Positions 4,089 through 9,968 of a DNA stretch of 9,968 nt are shown piece after piece. The stretch lies in contig JAURAE010000047.1 of the NCBI GenBank assembly GCA_030829675.1, positions 1 to 9,968 of the forward strand. Reading direction: 5' to 3'. The notes below the pieces were generated by a model, which worked only from the letters and a program-made list of their open reading frames with translations, was not told where the DNA came from and made no database searches. Each line of letters begins with the position of its first letter. The stretch's first letter is position 1. The position numbers were made by a program, and so were the translations under genes. The DNA comes from Schleiferiaceae bacterium. GTDB lineage: Bacteria; Bacteroidota; Bacteroidia; Flavobacteriales; Schleiferiaceae.

Positions 4089-6551
4089 ATGAAAAAACTT
4101 ATGACCCTTGCTGGAGCCTTGTTGGTTGCCTTTGCGGCCCAAGCTCAAACAGCTGCCCTGGACACAGTGGTAGAGCTCACAGAGCTTGAAATTGTATCCT
4201 CTCGTTCGGACAGCAGATCGCCCTTCGCGGTGACGACGCTTCCGAAGAAAGACATCGTGAACCGCCTGGCTTCACGTGACCTCCCCAACGTGTTGAACAC
4301 GGCGCCCTCTATCTACTCTACCAACCAAGGTGGTGGTGCGGGTGACTCTCGTTTGAACGTTCGTGGTTTCAATCAGCGCAACGTCGCTATCATGATCAAC
4401 GGTGTACCCGTAAACGACATGGAGAACGGTTGGGTATACTGGTCCAACTGGGACGGTGTGGGTGACGCGACAAGCAACATCCAAGTTCAGCGCGGTTTGT
4501 CTGGTGTAAACTTGGCTACGCCTTCTATCGGTGGTACCATCAACATCATTTCCGATCCTGCAGCACGCTCGAAGGGCGGGTATATCCGTCAGGAATTGGG
4601 CAGCTGGAACTTCTTGAAGACCACCGTGGGCTTCAACTCCGGCATGATCGGCGAGAAATTGGCGATCTCTGGCACGTTGGTGCGCAAGACCGGTGACGGA
4701 TTCTATCAGGGCACCTGGACGGACGCCTACGCCTACTACTTCGGTGCCTCCTACCAGGCGTCAAAGAAGGACAAGTTGGAATTGTACGCCATTGGTGCTC
4801 CCCAGCGCCACGGTCAGAACTTGTACCGTCAGAACGTAGGTCGCTTCTCTAAAGACTACGCCTTGTCTTTGGACGGTTACGACCCCAATGCTGCCGATCA
4901 ATTCTCTGAATTGGGCCGCAACTACAGCCAGAACTACAACACGGTAGATCCTTCCTATGCAGGGGAGCAGTACTACAATATGTACGGTGCTCGTCAAGGT
5001 GCGCGCTACAACCCGAACTTCATCAACGAGCGTGAGAACTACTTCCACAAGCCTCAGGTGAACTTGAACTGGTACCGCACCATCAACGACAACATGCGCT
5101 TGGCGAACATCTTCTACTACTCGGGAGGTTCAGGCGGGGGCTCAGGTACCTTGGGTTCTGTAAAGAGCTCATCGGCATTGGGCTTTGCGCGTAACTGGGA
5201 CGCTGAAGTGGCTGAGAACGCGGACGCTACCGATGGCAGCCCTGCATCTACCGGCATCTTGCGTAACTCAATCAATAACCAGTGGACCTTGGGTGCCATT
5301 TCTAAGTTGTACCACGAAGTGAACGACAACTTGAACTTGACCTACGGTTTGGACGTGCGTTCTGCTCAAGTAGAGCACGCTCGTGAAGTGCGCGACTTGT
5401 TGGGCGGTGCCTACTACGTGGACAACAGCAGCGACTTCCGTCAAGCGGATTTCCAAGCTGGCTTGGGCGATAAGATTGCCTACCACAACACGACGACCAT
5501 CAACTGGGCCGGTGCCTACGTTCAGGGCGACTACCGCTCTGACCGCTTGTCTGCAAACGGGGTAGCTGGTTTCACCATGGCGTCTTACACGTTGACGGAC
5601 CACTTCCGTGACAACGGAAACGGCGAAGAGTACTATGCGGAGAACAAGAACCTCCCCGGTATGCAAATCAAGGGTGGTGCGAAGTACGCGATCAACGACA
5701 ACGTAAACGCGTTCGCCAACTTGGGTTGGGTGAAGGCTACCCCTACGTTTGATAAGGCCATCAACGACGCTTCGGGTAAAGTGTACAAGCAGTCATTTGC
5801 GGACAACGAGACCTTTAACTCCTACGAGGCAGGTTTGAACTGGAGCGCCCCCAACGGCATGTTGGCGTTGAGTGCTAGCTACTACTACACCTTGTGGTTG
5901 AACCGTACCAACAGCTTCTTCGTCTACTTGACGGACGGTTCTGAAGACGCGGTTTACTTGACCGGTATGAACGCGAAGCACAGCGGTTTGGAATTGGAGG
6001 CTGCTCTGAAGCCCATCAAGGGTCTTCGCATCGACTTGAGCGCTTCTTTCGGCGACTGGACGATGATGGACGACGTTTCGGGTGAATACACGGACTACTC
6101 CTCTGGTTCTCCTGTAACGACCCAAGTGAACTACTACCTGAAGGGCTTGCACGTAGGTGACGCTCCTCAGAACCAGCAGGCAGTTGTTGTTCAGTACACG
6201 GGCGTGAAGAACTTGAACGCTACGTTGACCTACCGCAATTACTCCAAGTACTACGCGGATTGGAACGTATTCGGTCGTACGAGCGAATCAGACCGCGCCG
6301 AGTCTTGGCAAGTGCCCAACTTCAGCGTGTTGGATTTGAACTTGAACTACCGTTTGCCCATCGACTTCAATGGTGTGACCATGGACGTCTTTGCGCACGT
6401 GTTCAACTTGACCGATGCCGTGTACATCCAGGATGCTACGGACAACTCTCCCTACAACGCGTACGGCGACAAGACCCACTCTGCGGACGACGCAGAAGTG
6501 TTCTTGGGCTTGCCCCGCAACTGGAACGGTGGTGTTCGCATCAACTTCTAA
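4089..6551 (+). CDS. TonB-dependent outer-membrane receptor
   Basis: The product has 820 residues from ATG 4089. The frame is open further upstream to a GTG at 4032, but 4089 begins a clean signal peptide, MKKLMTLAGALLVAFAAQA, with cleavage before Gln. A TonB-box-like segment (LDTVVELTELEIVSS) comes next. The plug domain follows at about residues 35-155, with LNVRGFNQRNVAIMINGVPVNDME and GGTINIISD as landmarks. The rest is a beta-barrel rich in aromatic and Asn/Asp residues, ending in Phe (RINF) as outer-membrane proteins do. It takes up a substrate using TonB-ExbBD energy; the substrate is unknown. The N-terminal carboxypeptidase-like domain and a SusD partner, common for Bacteroidota SusC-type receptors, are absent. 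Codon use is strongly biased (TTG for Leu, AAC, GAC, TAC), which suggests high expression. It appears monocistronic. Confidence 0.93.
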   Translation: MKKLMTLAGALLVAFAAQAQTAALDTVVELTELEIVSSRSDSRSPFAVTTLPKKDIVNRLASRDLPNVLNTAPSIYSTNQGGGAGDSRLNVRGFNQRNVAIMINGVPVNDMENGWVYWSNWDGVGDATSNIQVQRGLSGVNLATPSIGGTINIISDPAARSKGGYIRQELGSWNFLKTTVGFNSGMIGEKLAISGTLVRKTGDGFYQGTWTDAYAYYFGASYQASKKDKLELYAIGAPQRHGQNLYRQNVGRFSKDYALSLDGYDPNAADQFSELGRNYSQNYNTVDPSYAGEQYYNMYGARQGARYNPNFINERENYFHKPQVNLNWYRTINDNMRLANIFYYSGGSGGGSGTLGSVKSSSALGFARNWDAEVAENADATDGSPASTGILRNSINNQWTLGAISKLYHEVNDNLNLTYGLDVRSAQVEHAREVRDLLGGAYYVDNSSDFRQADFQAGLGDKIAYHNTTTINWAGAYVQGDYRSDRLSANGVAGFTMASYTLTDHFRDNGNGEEYYAENKNLPGMQIKGGAKYAINDNVNAFANLGWVKATPTFDKAINDASGKVYKQSFADNETFNSYEAGLNWSAPNGMLALSASYYYTLWLNRTNSFFVYLTDGSEDAVYLTGMNAKHSGLELEAALKPIKGLRIDLSASFGDWTMMDDVSGEYTDYSSGSPVTTQVNYYLKGLHVGDAPQNQQAVVVQYTGVKNLNATLTYRNYSKYYADWNVFGRTSESDRAESWQVPNFSVLDLNLNYRLPIDFNGVTMDVFAHVFNLTDAVYIQDATDNSPYNAYGDKTHSADDAEVFLGLPRNWNGGVRINF

Positions 6552-6581
6552 ACGTTTAGGAGCGCTAAGCGCTTAAAACGG

Positions 6582-6613
6582 AAGCGCGCCCAGCAATGGG
6601 CGCGCTTTTTTTT
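6582..6613 (+). terminator. Intrinsic terminator of the TonB-dependent receptor gene
   Basis: An 11-bp perfect stem AAGCGCGCCCA/TGGGCGCGCTT (6582-6592 with 6597-6607) has a GCAA tetraloop, followed by a run of eight T. It lies 31 bases past the receptor stop codon and faces the end of the ars operon. Confidence 0.93.
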
Positions 6614-6636
6614 GGTGTGAATTTTTTGGGAAAGGG

Positions 6637-7674
6637 TTATGCGGGGTAAAACTTGGCTTTGAGCCAAAACGCGACACGCACCAGAAGAATCAGCGCAGGA
6701 ACTTCGACCAGGGGCCCAATCACCCCCGTAAAGGCCTGCCCAGAGTTCAGTCCAAATACCGCGATAGAAACGGCGATAGCCAGTTCAAAATTGTTGCCCG
6801 CGGCGGTAAAAGCGATGGCGGCATTTTGGTCGTACGCCGTACCCAAAGCTCGGCACAGAAAAAAACCGACAAAGAACATAATGCCAAAGTAGATGACCAA
6901 TGGGAGCGCTATGCGCAGAACATCTTTGGGGATTTGGACAATGAGTTCCCCTTTGAGTGAGAACATGATTAGAATAGTGAAGAGCAGCGAAACCAAGGTT
7001 ATCGGGGAGATAGCGGGTATGAAGACGGAGGTATACCAGGATTCACCCTTGTGTCGGACCAGAAGGTACCGAGTGAGTGCGCCAGCGATAAAGGGAATGC
7101 CGAGGTAGATGGCCACGCTTTCAGAAATCGTCGTGATGGAGATGTCGACGATCGCACCCGAAAAGCCGAAATAGGGAGGCAGTACCGTGATGAAAAGCCA
7201 GGCATAAAAACTGTAGGCAAAGACTTGGAATAGGCTATTGAGCGCAACCAGTCCAGCGCCATACTCTCGACTTCCTTCAGCCAAATCATTCCACACAAGC
7301 ACCATCGCTATGCAGCGCGCCAATCCGATTAGGATGAGGCCTACCATGTATTCGGGATAATCGTGGAGGAAGATCAAGGCCAAGGCAAACATCAAAACCG
7401 GGCCTATGATCCAATTGAGGACTAAGGATAGGGTAAGCACCCGAACGTTGCGAAACACGGTGGGCAATAGGGCATAATTCACTTTGGCTAAGGGGGGATA
7501 CATCATGAGGATTAATCCCACGGCAATCGGAATGTTGGTATTTCCCACACTCAGTGAATCGATTTGAGTGGAAATAGCCGGATAGGCATAGCCCAAGCCA
7601 ACGCCTATGGCCATGGCCACAAAAATCCAGAGGGTGAGATAGCGATCAAGGAATGAAAGACGCTGGATGGCCAT
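6637..7674 (-). CDS. acr3: ACR3 family arsenite efflux permease
   Basis: The product has 345 residues and about ten membrane helices, the normal size for ACR3. Inner-membrane ACR3 exports arsenite (and in some cases antimonite) using the proton gradient. The family hallmark GLARCIAMVLVWNDLA is present (residues 117-132), with the essential Cys121. The conserved Glu of the last helices lies in GPLVEVPALILLV (Glu324). The N-terminus RLSFLDRYLTLWIFVAMAIG is also typical. It is the last gene of the ars operon and starts 2 bases after the arsenate reductase stop, so translation is probably coupled. It is unrelated to ArsB of E. coli despite the shared job. Confidence 0.96.
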   Translation of the reverse strand: MAIQRLSFLDRYLTLWIFVAMAIGVGLGYAYPAISTQIDSLSVGNTNIPIAVGLILMMYPPLAKVNYALLPTVFRNVRVLTLSLVLNWIIGPVLMFALALIFLHDYPEYMVGLILIGLARCIAMVLVWNDLAEGSREYGAGLVALNSLFQVFAYSFYAWLFITVLPPYFGFSGAIVDISITTISESVAIYLGIPFIAGALTRYLLVRHKGESWYTSVFIPAISPITLVSLLFTILIMFSLKGELIVQIPKDVLRIALPLVIYFGIMFFVGFFLCRALGTAYDQNAAIAFTAAGNNFELAIAVSIAVFGLNSGQAFTGVIGPLVEVPALILLVRVAFWLKAKFYPA

Positions 7675-7676
7675 AG

Positions 7677-8309
7677 TTAGTGGGAAGGTTGGATGTGAGA
7701 AAAGACATAAAAGAGCTCCCGGGCAATATCCAAGGAACGTTCGTCGTAGCGGGCATCCCGCTCCGGGCTGTCATCGTACGCCCCAGGGTCCTCGTAGTAT
7801 ACGGGAATACGTAGGTCGGCTCCCAAGACAACAGGGCAGTGATCGTCCACATGAGAACAGGTCATCACCGCCACAAAAGGGGATGGGCAGTAGTTGGGGG
7901 AGTCATACCGTTTCGAATAGGCGGTGATTGGTGGGAGGTCGTCCGAGAGACAGACCGCATAGCTCGGATTTTCGCCGGGGTGTTCCGGGACCTTGAATCC
8001 ATTTCTGCGAATGGCCGCGACGGCAAAAGGGTGAAAGGCGGTCACTTCGATGCCCCCCGAGTAGCACTGAACAGGAATTGTATAGTACGTCGCGGCGGTG
8101 TGCGCCCAAATTTGGGCAAATTGGCTGCGGCGTGAATTGTGTGTGCAGATGAAGTGTAATGCGACCCGTTGCCCTAGGGTGACTCGGGACTGAATGGCTT
8201 CGATGAGCGGCTGCAAAAGGGTCTTGCGGGCAGTGGGAACCGGTTGCGCACGGACCTGTTCAATCGTTTCGTGGAGGGCGGGCAGAAAGTTTGGTAAAAC
8301 CGAAGTCAT
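7677..8309 (-). CDS. arsC: Thioredoxin-type arsenate reductase (LMW-phosphatase fold)
   Basis: The product has 210 residues with an N-terminal helical extension of about 48 residues, as in Bacteroidota homologues, then a low-molecular-weight tyrosine phosphatase fold. The P-loop is Cys55-THNSR-Arg61 (CX5R) within FICTHNSRRSQF. The general-acid region is YEDPGA (Asp174). A second and third cysteine lie in MTCSHVDDHCP (Cys151 and Cys158, six residues apart). This matches the Cys10/Cys82/Cys89 relay of S. aureus ArsC, in which arsenate is reduced to arsenite and the resulting disulfide is resolved by thioredoxin. The complete triad argues for arsenate reductase rather than plain tyrosine phosphatase. 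The position directly before the arsenite exporter supports this. Confidence 0.9.
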   Translation of the reverse strand: MTSVLPNFLPALHETIEQVRAQPVPTARKTLLQPLIEAIQSRVTLGQRVALHFICTHNSRRSQFAQIWAHTAATYYTIPVQCYSGGIEVTAFHPFAVAAIRRNGFKVPEHPGENPSYAVCLSDDLPPITAYSKRYDSPNYCPSPFVAVMTCSHVDDHCPVVLGADLRIPVYYEDPGAYDDSPERDARYDERSLDIARELFYVFSHIQPSH

Positions 8310-8328
8310 GGGATGAGGGGAAGATATA

Positions 8329-8784
8329 CTAACAGCAGCCAGAACCGGGAGTGCAGGTTTGGGATGGGGCCATAGTGGGTTGGGTCAGCGAGGGGAGGCC
8401 ACAGGCTTCCTCAGCGAGGCAGGCCGTCGCCTTGGGAATGAGGTGAAACACCCCGGCTTCAAAAGCGAGCCCGTATTTTTCGATGGTTTGCCCTTGGTAT
8501 TCCACTTCAATTTCTGCATTTGGCAGGCCTAAGGCCTGCTCGGACAAGGTGATGATGTTCCGTAGTTTTTCCACACTGAGACGGTGGTCATCGTCTGTCG
8601 AGGTGTAGAGTTGAAAGTTTATGGCTTGTTCTTGGCGCATGGTGCCCCCGCAGTCGATAAAATGCTTGGATATGGCGCCAATTTCGGTCACATGAAAATG
8701 GGCCGGCACGTGTTGCTGGTTGGGCAAGGTAAATTCAACCTGGGAGACGATTTGGAGGGCGGATTTAATTTCAGAGAGAGTCAT
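8329..8784 (-). CDS. DUF6428-like protein of ars operons, Cys-rich tail
   Basis: The product has 151 residues, is soluble and has no signal peptide. It resembles the uncharacterised DUF6428-type proteins that sit in Bacteroidota arsenic operons. The sequence AHFHVTEIGAISKHFIDCGG (28-47) followed by NFQLYTSTDDDHRL is the recognisable core. The C-terminus holds five cysteines in its last 30 residues (122, 128, 144, 150, 151), ending CTPGSGCC, and Cys45 lies in the core. Vicinal and clustered thiols are suitable for binding arsenite, so a chaperone, sensor or buffering role is possible, but this is inference. It lies between arsR (39-base gap) and the reductase (19-base gap) on the same strand. 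Confidence 0.82.
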   Translation of the reverse strand: MTLSEIKSALQIVSQVEFTLPNQQHVPAHFHVTEIGAISKHFIDCGGTMRQEQAINFQLYTSTDDDHRLSVEKLRNIITLSEQALGLPNAEIEVEYQGQTIEKYGLAFEAGVFHLIPKATACLAEEACGLPSLTQPTMAPSQTCTPGSGCC

Positions 8785-8823
8785 TTGTGGATGAGTTTTC
8801 GCGGATAGGGAGGGGAAAAGGGG

Positions 8824-9159
8824 TTAGGCGCAAGATTGTGGAGCCGAAGTGGGAAGTTGGGCAAATAAGGCCATGAATTTGGCTTGGACTTCGTCCCAAC
8901 GCTTCCGATCGATGCAATAGCTCACCCGGGTTCCCTCAATGGATCCCTGAATGAGGCCTGCCTGTTTAAGTTCATGCAAATGTTGGCTAATCGTGGCCTG
9001 GGCCAAGCCTAATTCCAGGACGAGCGTCCCGTTGACGCATGCATTGGCGCGAAGCAAAGCTTGGACGATGGCAATGCGCGCAGGGTGGGCAAAGACTTTG
9101 GCCAAAGCGGCCAGTTCGTTTTGCTCCAGGGTAAAAAGTTCCGATTTCGTGAGGCCCAT
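8824..9159 (-). CDS. arsR: ArsR family arsenic-responsive repressor
   Basis: The product has 111 residues with a winged helix-turn-helix. Landmarks are AALAKVFAHPARIAIVQAL (17-35), the helix-turn-helix LELGLAQATISQHLHELKQAGLI (48-70) and the wing IEGTRVSYCID (74-84). Dissociation from DNA on As(III) binding would switch on the operon. The usual CxC of E. coli-type ArsR is not present. Cys41 lies in ACVNG at the start of the DNA-binding unit, Cys82 in the wing and Cys110 near the end, so the metalloid site is probably an alternative trio. It is the first gene of the ars operon, and the palindrome at 9180-9207 is 20 bases upstream of its ATG. Confidence 0.94.
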   Translation of the reverse strand: MGLTKSELFTLEQNELAALAKVFAHPARIAIVQALLRANACVNGTLVLELGLAQATISQHLHELKQAGLIQGSIEGTRVSYCIDRKRWDEVQAKFMALFAQLPTSAPQSCA

Positions 9160-9179
9160 GGGCGCGGAGGTTCAGCCGT

Positions 9180-9207
9180 TTATTCATCGCAATATTACGA
9201 TAAATAA
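9180..9207. promoter_or_regulatory. arsR: Candidate ArsR operator, 28-bp near-perfect palindrome
   Basis: The left half TTATTCATCG (9180-9189) and right half CGATAAATAA (9198-9207) are inverted copies at 9 of 10 positions. The 8-base centre CAATATTA continues the symmetry apart from its end bases. Only two of fourteen pairs break it. ATCG-N8-CGAT inverted repeats upstream of ars genes are typical ArsR/SmtB-type sites. The centre read on the minus strand is TAATATTG, one mismatch from the Bacteroidota -7 box, so the operator would lie on the promoter and block RNA polymerase. Confidence 0.85.
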
Positions 9208-9272
9208 CCGTTTAAGCTATCCGCGTCGCAGACAAAGATGGCTTGAAGTTTCTTCCAGAGGTAGAAAGGGGG

Positions 9273-9743
9273 TTATTTCTGAAAGGTGAGGAGCACGGCT
9301 CCTTTGTCCACGGCGTGGCCCGCCACGGCCGTGATACTTTCTATGACGCCATCGTGGGGCGCCTTGAGGGCATTTTCCATTTTCATGGCTTCCAAAATGA
9401 TCAAGGTGTCCCCTTTAGTGACTGATTGTCCGGCGCTGGCGTGAACGGCCAAGACCATACCCGGCATCGGTGCTTTGAGGTGGTCGGCGCCAGCCGTGGC
9501 CGTAGCGCCCATGCCCATGGCTTCGAGCAGTTCGTCCAGCGGAGAGGTGGAGGCTACTTCATAGGTAAATCCGTCGATCCACCAGGTGCTTGTCTTGGTG
9601 TTGCGGTCTTCCGAAACGAGAAAGGCGCGCAGCGTACGGGAACCCTCTTGGACCATGTATTCTCGGCCCCCAAGTGGGTGGATCTTCACGCCGGGGAGCG
9701 AACTCTCCGGCACGATTTTGGTTCCGTTGACGCGGTGCTTCAT
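9273..9743 (-). CDS. Biotinyl-domain carboxyl carrier protein (acyl-CoA carboxylase type)
   Basis: The C-terminal 70 residues form a biotinyl domain with the biotinylation motif EAMKMEN; Lys121 (counted from the 9743 start) is the biotin site. PMPGMV and VTKGDTLIILEAMKMEN are canonical. It would carry carboxybiotin between a biotin carboxylase and a carboxyltransferase, in acetyl-CoA, propionyl-CoA or a related acyl-CoA carboxylase. Residues 1-80 are a linker and barrel-like region. The frame extends to an ATG at 9797, but that would overlap the divergent rseP start, and the extra 18 residues are not family-like. I therefore choose ATG 9743 (MKHRVNGTKI), which gives 156 residues. The partner subunits are not in this window. 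No terminator is evident before the ars promoter. Confidence 0.88.
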   Translation of the reverse strand: MKHRVNGTKIVPESSLPGVKIHPLGGREYMVQEGSRTLRAFLVSEDRNTKTSTWWIDGFTYEVASTSPLDELLEAMGMGATATAGADHLKAPMPGMVLAVHASAGQSVTKGDTLIILEAMKMENALKAPHDGVIESITAVAGHAVDKGAVLLTFQK

Positions 9744-9770
9744 TACGGCATACAAGTTACGCAGGCATTG

Positions 9771-9778
9771 TACCTTCG
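9771..9778 (+). promoter_or_regulatory. Probable -7 promoter element of the RseP-like protease gene
   Basis: TACCTTCG is one mismatch from TAnnTTTG and lies 11 bases before the ATG at 9790, predicting a very short leader. It lies in the 46-base gap between divergent genes. No clear -33 box is visible. Confidence 0.45.
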
Positions 9779-9789
9779 CACACACGATT

Positions 9790-9968
9790 ATGACCATACA
9801 GATCCTTCAATTTATTCTCAGTCTTTCATTGCTGGTTGTCCTGCACGAACTGGGACATTTTATACCGGCGATTGCCTTTAAAACGCGCGTCGAAAAGTTC
9901 TACCTCTTTTTTGATCCCTGGTTTTCGCTCGTCAAGACGAAAATCCGCGGAACGGAAGTGGGAATCGG
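9790..9968 (+). CDS. rseP: RseP-like site-2 zinc metalloprotease, N-terminal part
   Basis: The frame is open from ATG 9790 to the window end (59 complete codons). The first membrane helix runs into the zinc motif HELGH (residues 19-23, HExxH), followed by FIPA and then TRVEKFYLFFDPWFSLVK. This N-terminus is highly characteristic of Bacteroidota RseP, a membrane-embedded protease that cleaves anti-sigma factors or signal peptide remnants within the membrane. The PDZ domain, the LDG zinc-ligand motif and the rest lie outside the window, so integrity cannot be judged. Confidence 0.9.
   Translation, partial: MTIQILQFILSLSLLVVLHELGHFIPAIAFKTRVEKFYLFFDPWFSLVKTKIRGTEVGI

Noticed and set aside
4272..6479. 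Several open frames antisense or out of frame within the TonB receptor gene
   Set aside because: They arise from the strong codon bias of the receptor gene; their translations are low-complexity (Val/Arg-rich) and match no known protein type.
9744..9797. Longer start (ATG 9797) for the biotin carrier protein
   Set aside because: It overlaps the divergent rseP-like start codon and its probable promoter, and the added residues do not look like the family.

Overview
The window looks like the chromosome of a marine- or aquatic-type Bacteroidota, most likely a Flavobacteriia/Cryomorphaceae-like lineage. The evidence is several promoter elements of the Bacteroidota type (TAnnTTTG), a lack of Shine-Dalgarno sequences before most starts, a large TonB-dependent receptor of the Bacteroidota kind, an ars operon containing a DUF6428-type gene, and an RseP-like protease whose N-terminus reads like Bacteroidota homologues. 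The genus is not determinable from what is here.

Left part, about 1-2515: an AT-rich accessory stretch of small, separately transcribed units. It holds a partial lipoprotein (minus), an NTF2-like lipoprotein (minus), a 73-codon ORF with a TTG start (plus), and a compact putative redox-stress module. The module consists of an HxlR-type regulator (plus) facing a two-gene operon (minus) that encodes a 36-residue CDGSH iron-sulfur protein and a DoxX membrane protein. The gap between them carries two GTTAC-N6-GTAAC palindromes overlying the promoters. Two 55-bp direct repeats (89% identical) sit beside strong terminator hairpins at the downstream ends of the two complete minus-strand units. The first bases of each repeat resemble the 3' acceptor end of the tRNA-Asn gene at 2516-2589. 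The AT-rich stretch ends exactly at the 3' end of that tRNA, which fits insertion of foreign DNA at a tRNA gene.

Middle, 2600-6613: a higher-GC core region. Divergent promoters serve tRNA-Asn and a PfkB-type sugar kinase, which is followed 4 bases later by a small S4 (Hsp15-like) RNA-binding protein. Then comes a monocistronic TonB-dependent receptor with strongly biased codon use and a classical terminator.

Right part, 6637-9207: a complete arsenic-resistance operon on the minus strand, transcribed arsR - DUF6428 - thioredoxin-type arsenate reductase - ACR3 arsenite exporter. It is preceded by a 28-bp near-perfect palindrome that is a strong candidate ArsR operator. ArsR would sense arsenite, the reductase would convert arsenate to arsenite, and ACR3 would expel it. 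The role of the DUF6428 protein, which has a cysteine-rich tail, is unknown.

Right edge: a biotinyl-domain carboxyl carrier protein (minus) diverges from the start of an RseP-like site-2 membrane metalloprotease (plus) that runs off the window.
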